Shown: piece by piece, positions 59,410 through 64,000 of the stretch
Numbering within the stretch: the stretch's first letter is position 1
Layout of the letters: each line of letters starts with the position of its first letter
Source: Cryptomeria japonica
Lineage: Eukaryota > Streptophyta > Pinopsida > Cupressales > Cupressaceae
DNA length: 64,000 nt
Direction: 5' to 3'
Assembly (NCBI RefSeq): GCF_030272615.1
Contig: NC_081405.1
Location: forward strand, 473,236,008-473,300,007
The notes under the pieces: generated by a model
Told to the model about the DNA's origin: nothing
Seen by the model: the letters and a program-made list of their open reading frames with translations, nothing else
Databases searched by the model: none
Translations under genes and position numbers: made by a program

Positions 59410-60245
59410 TAGGCGACTGGTAAGTTGAAAGGAATTAAAATTTTCAAACAAATGCGATTAGCAGGTGTAAAGCCAGTCCTCCATGCCATGAGCAAGGTAA
59501 GGTGGAGAGTCACATGGAGAAGGCATTTTAAGTTTTCAAACCAATGCTATTAGCAGGTGTATTGCCCAGGTCCACAACCCTTGCCAGCATCCTCCCTATC
59601 GTGAGATGGAGTTGAAAAGGTTTAAAAACTTTCTACAATTGCAATTGGCAGGCGTTAAGCCAAAGGTGACTGGTAAGTTGAAAGTAATAGAAACTTCAAA
59701 GCAAAATGCCATTAGAAAGTGCAAAGCCTAAATTCACAACACTTGCCAGCAGTTCCCCCTTGCGTGGCATTGAGGAGGCATTTTAACCCTCACGAAAATG
59801 CAATTAGTAGGTGTAAAGCTTAATTCCACAACCTATGCCCATGTCCTCCCTGTGCAGAACATGGTGTTTAAAAGGGGTGACATTAAAGCTTTCAAACAAA
59901 TTTGATTGGTAGGTGTAGTTCCAAATTCCATGACCCTTGCTAATGTCCTTCCTGCGTGAAGTGCAATGTGGAAAAAGCTTTAGAACCCTTCAAGCAAATT
60001 CAAATTGTTTAAAAATCAGAATCCTTTCTGTGTGGCATGGGCAAAGGCAGTCAGAAAGTTTCAAATAAATGCATATCCGCAGACAAACGATGTTAAAACC
60101 TCTGAGCAAATGGAATTGGCAAGTAAAGAAAATTCAAACAAATGCAATCTGTAGGTGTTACCAATGCCCCTGTGTGGCTGAGAAGAGACTCAAGAAGCAA
60201 TTTCCAAGCAAATGTGTAAAACCAGGCATAATGCCTTTATCCCAC
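59410..60245. repeat. Degenerate tandem array of about 95-bp units
   Basis: A core resembling TTTCAAACAAATGCAATTAG followed by CAGGTGTAAAGCC recurs at about 59441, 59532, 59627, 59691, 59788, 59889, 59986, 60058, 60131 and 60198. Better units continue with TTCCACAACCCTTGCCAGC, CATCCTCCCTGCGTGG and a GGA/AAGG-rich end. Spacing is mostly 90-102 bases, with a few short or broken units. The open frame 60069-60278 lies in it and is not a gene. Confidence 0.75.
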
Positions 60246-60310
60246 ATTGGTGGTGGGCAGGAAAGTTTCAGTGTTTAAATATAAAGTTACACACACCTAT
60301 TGTAAAGTTT

Positions 60311-61766
60311 TGATGCTAATAGCTAACAAGATGAGAGGGGGGGGTGAATCATACAAACTTAATCTTCCATAAAATCAACGGATTCAACCTTGGTAACTTA
60401 TACTTTCAACAATATAACCAAAAACTGCTAAACATGCTAACTCATAAACACATAATCATCATAACACATATAACACCAGATTTAACGTGGAAACTCAAAT
60501 AGGGAAAAACCACTGTGGGATTTCAGACCCACTAAGAAATATACTCTTCTAGAGTATGCTTGGTTAAAAGAAAATCCTGTTAAAGATTACAAACACATTG
60601 CTAGATGTGACCCAGTTAAGGGATTTCCCTCAGATCTGTTAGGATCTTCACTTTGTTAGAAGTGACCTTGTCAAAGGATTTCAAATACTCATTTTGAATG
60701 TTACCTTGCTAGAGGGTTTACAAATAAGACTGTTAAGTCCACTCGGTTAAGAGATTTTCTGTCACTTAAAAAATAATAGTAATACAAATATATCTACAAC
60801 TTCACATCTAAAATGCTAAAGCAGATTCTATTTGCTCAAAACAATCTTGTCATAGGACTTATCTTGTCCCTCTGTTGGGCTCCTTACTCTGTTATTCAAA
60901 TAGGTCTCTGTGCTCAGTAATCACTATGTAGCATCCCTGTGCTTACACTTGCCCGCATACATTGTTTATCAACAATTTCTTATTTATAAATAATTTGCTA
61001 ACCACTTAATCTCCTTGATCACATTTTCCATGGTCAATCACAGCCACCAAATCTTCAATCTTGACTAGGTTCAATGTATCCTTCGATCTGAAAATGTTTT
61101 ACCTCACCTTGGAAATTGCATACCTTCCTAGGAACTTGTGCTAGGTTATTGCGGTTCAATCTGTGCTGTAGATCTTCCTCTTGATTTTCCATTACCGTAG
61201 ATCCTTAACAAACTTCATGTGTGACATACCAATCATTTATTCATCTCCAGCTCATCAGCATCCTTCATTAAATAATGCTTTTATCCATCCAATGCGATCT
61301 ATCATAACTTGATTGCAACTCGGTAAATACTAAACTTTACTCAGTAGACATTCCGCCTTCATTAACTGATATCAATAACCTTAGGGTTTACTGACTAGGT
61401 TCTTTGCTTGGTGACATAGTATAGTATTAACCGTACAATCAACAACATATGTAGGATATCAAAACAATCTAAACATCATGATCTCATCATTGTCTAACTT
61501 GGTAATAGTTTCCCATTGAATAACTTATTTCTCCCCTTATTCATCACATTCTTTCTGTGTCTTTTACCGACATCTTAATTATCTTCAAATCAATCTTCTC
61601 AAGATATGACAACATCATACTGAATCAGAGAATCAATTTCTTGACATCAATGACAAAATAATGTTATAAAGATAGTTATCATCCTTCTTCAGTTATATCA
61701 ATAATCTCCAACCTTCTCAATATCCTTAATGAATATCAACAATCTCCTTCTATTGAAATGCCAACA
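60311..61766 (-). repeat. 3' LTR of element D
   Basis: 1456 bp; plus-strand ends TGATGCTAATAGC and AATGCCAACA. GAGAGGGGGGGGTGAATC near 60334 and AACGTGGAAACTCAAATAGG near 60484 are the complements of the conserved LTR-end and U5 motifs. The left target-site bases are AGTTT (60306-60310). Confidence 0.78.
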
Positions 61767-62207
61767 ATCTCCCCCTTTGGCATTGATGGCAAAACCAACA
61801 ATTAAATGGTAATACCAACAAGATATTCAAATTGATTCAGATTCAGATTGTTTTTAGACTTCTCCTGTTATCCTTGAGCTGTTAAAATTGTCTGAAGTCT
61901 TCTCCCTTTTTCAATAATCTTCTCCCCCTGTCATTGGTCTTCTGTTATTTTCTTCATTTAGGGCTTTACCATTTAGTCTTCTCCCCCTTTGACAATAGTG
62001 CCAAAAAGTAAAAGAACTAAATCATGATTTCTTCCCCTATGAAGTGATTTTCCTTGCTATGTATCATCTCAGTCTCACTCAGAGCAATTTGTCTCTATTC
62101 ACTATTTCCTGCACACCTTTAGAAAACCTTCTAAAGTGCATAAATCAGCATCAATCCACACATAATATTTTGTAGATTCATTGAATTGATGCTTTCATCG
62201 AACTCTG
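61767..62207 (-). promoter_or_regulatory. D 3' untranslated region with polypurine tract
   Basis: Minus-strand AATGCCAAAGGGGGAGAT immediately precedes the LTR start TGTTGGCATT. Further C-rich words on the plus strand (CTCCCCCTGTCATTGG near 61922, CTCCCCCTTTGACAATAG near 61981) are extra purine tracts on the element strand. Otherwise non-coding. Confidence 0.75.
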
Positions 62208-64000
62208 TCAGTGAGTAAAAGATAGGGGTAGGACCCCTAACCTGCTTCTGGGATACTCAAAAGTGTCCCTTGGTAGTGGCTTTGTGAAGATGTCTGCTAA
62301 TTGCTCCTTTGAACTGATATATTCCAACACAACTTTCTTCTCTTGAACTTCTTCTCTGAGATAATGATAGTTTATAGAAATATGTTTTGTCTTAGAGTGC
62401 ATTACCAGATTCTTTGAAATGTTAATGGCACTCGTATTATCACAGAATATAGTTACTGTCTCGGTAACTTTCTCATTTATACCTTCTAACAGTTGCTTGA
62501 TTCATGCTATATTGGTACAATTCAATGCTGCAGCAACATATTTAGCTTCTGTTGTTGATTGTGAAATACATCCTTGCTTCTTGCTAAGCCAACTTACTAG
62601 TCTATTACCCAGAAAGAAAGCTCCACCACTTGTGCTTTTCATGTCGTCAATGTTGCTGCCCAATCAACATCAGTATAAACTTTTAAATCAAAATCATTTC
62701 TCTTTTCATATACTAAGCCATAATCTTTAGTGCCTCTCAGGTATTTGAAAATTCTCTTGATTGCTGTCATATGTCTTTGGGATCTATAGAGAATCTTGCA
62801 ATAATACCTACTGCATGTGCTATATCTGGTCTACTGTGCACAACATATTGCAACTTCCCAATCATAGATTGGTAAAGTGTCTCATCAACAGATGCAGATT
62901 CATCATTCTTTGATAGTTTACAGTTAGTAGTCATAGGATTACTTAGTGGTTTAGAATCCTCCATTCCAAATTTCTTCAAGATTTCCTTTATGTACTTGGA
63001 TTGAGTAATGAAAATCTCATCTTTCATTTGCAGTATTTGTAAACCTATAAAATACTTTATCTCACCGATTATTGACATCTCAAATTCTTTGCACATTTCA
63101 TTTCCAAAATTCTTGCATAAGGAGTGATTACCACAAAAAATAATATCATCAACAAATATGGTTGAGATCAGTATTCCATTGTCCTCATCATTCTTCATGT
63201 ACATATTGTTATTTTCACTTGTCCTTATAAAACCAATCTTGATCAAATAAGAGTGCAGTCTTTCATACCATGCTCTAGGTGCTTGTTTCAGACCATATAA
63301 AGCTTTGTTTAGTTTACATACCTGATCTTTACTCTTGTCTTCAACAAATCCTTCAGGTTGTTCAATATAGACTTCTTCTTCTAGTATACCATTCAAAAAT
63401 GTAGATTTAACATCCATTTGATATACCTTGAAATTTTTGAAGCAGCATATGCCAACAATGTTCTTACTCCCTCAAGTCTAGCCACAGGTGCAAAAGTCTC
63501 ACCATAATCTATTCCTTCTTCTTGAGCATAACTTTTGCAAACTAGTCTTGCTTTGTTTCGAATGACCTCACCTTTTTCATTTAGCTTGTTTCTGAAAATC
63601 CACTTTGTACTGATTACATTTTTGTCATTTGGTCTTGGGATCAGTGTCCATGTGTCATTCTTCTTGATTTGATCAATCTCTTTTGTCATAGCATTTACCC
63701 AATCTTCACTGTTAAATGCCTCTTTTACTATTCTCGGTTCAAATTCAGATATCAGACATGTGTTCTATCTCATTTTGTTCCTTGTCATCACTGGATCATC
63801 CTTATCTCCTATAATCTGACTTGATGCATGATGTCTTCTAACATATTTGGCTAATATTGGCTTGGTAGGTTCTGTATGATCTTCTTCATCACTCGGTAAC
63901 TAGACATTATCTTCATTTTCTTCAGCAACTTTCTCGGAAGGATTTCTTGGTTGAACATAAATAAATTCCTCATAATTTCTTGGTTCTTTGGAATTTCCTT
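62208..64000 (-). pseudogene. D pol: reverse transcriptase and RNase H, partial
   Basis: Reads leftward from the window edge. A linker with two stops precedes [20 protein letters not shown] (63700). Reverse transcriptase is in two frames, 63689-63393 and 63417-62767, separated by a one-base loss in an A-run near 63436. Motifs: GTKW-like [61 protein letters not shown] (both Asp kept), SRPDIAHAVG. RNase H follows with a slip near 62655, KSTSGGAFFLG, STTEAKY and the closing QLADIFTKPLPRDTFEY, ending at 62208. It is the best-kept reverse transcriptase in the window. Confidence 0.85.

Larger units (their letters stand above)
60311..64000 (-). mobile_element. Element D: 3' part of a minus-strand Ty1/Copia element
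   Basis: 3' LTR at 60311-61766, polypurine tract just right of it, then RNase H and reverse transcriptase read leftward from 64000. The rest of pol, gag and the 5' LTR lie beyond the window. It is related to element C (same LTR phrase series, same pol order) but is a separate family with different LTR ends. Confidence 0.85.

Overview
The window is plant nuclear DNA made almost entirely of nested and decayed LTR retrotransposons. The LTR elements, the low GC content, the AT-rich spacers and the lack of any intact host gene suggest a large, repeat-rich genome. Conifer or another gymnosperm is my guess from the style of the repeats; the species cannot be read from the sequence. I see no intact cellular gene, tRNA, rRNA or CRISPR array.

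Layout. (1) 1-4412: unassigned spacer holding a Copia-type solo LTR (1547-2881). (2) 4413-34436: one very large non-autonomous LTR element, here called L, with LTRs of about 5.6-5.8 kb (insertions removed) and an internal region of only about 2.6 kb that carries one unfamiliar ORF, a LARD-like design. Three elements have inserted into it: a solo LTR (6878-8326) in its 5' LTR; element N (12912-19884), a non-autonomous Copia-like element with a gag-derived coiled-coil/zinc-knuckle ORF and a second, unrecognised ORF of about 1070 codons, inserted inside L's ORF; and element G (24923-32567, minus-strand polarity), which sits in L's 3' LTR and carries an antisense plant mobile domain (PMD) ORF and LTRs with hairpin-forming 47-bp tandem repeats. 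The two L LTRs show the empty site for two of these insertions.

(3) 34946-46953: a Ty1/Copia element (B) in tandem, LTR-gag-pol-LTR-gag-pol, the second copy (B2) cut short. (4) 46954-54619: a minus-strand Copia element (C) inserted in the integrase region of B2, its right LTR truncated at 54619. (5) 54620-60310: unassigned AT-rich DNA that begins TGTTGGG exactly at the broken LTR, with a degenerate tandem array of about 95 bp at 59410-60245. (6) 60311-64000: the 3' part of another minus-strand Copia element (D), running off the window, with the best-preserved reverse transcriptase here.

How the parts work together: B, C and D carry the usual Copia order gag, protease, integrase, reverse transcriptase, RNase H, all damaged. 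N, L and G lack a polymerase and would have depended on proteins from other elements. The Copia-type LTRs share a U5 motif and the purine-tract context, so B/C/D relatives are plausible partners for N. Protein readings, boundaries and alignments were made by eye; no database search was possible.
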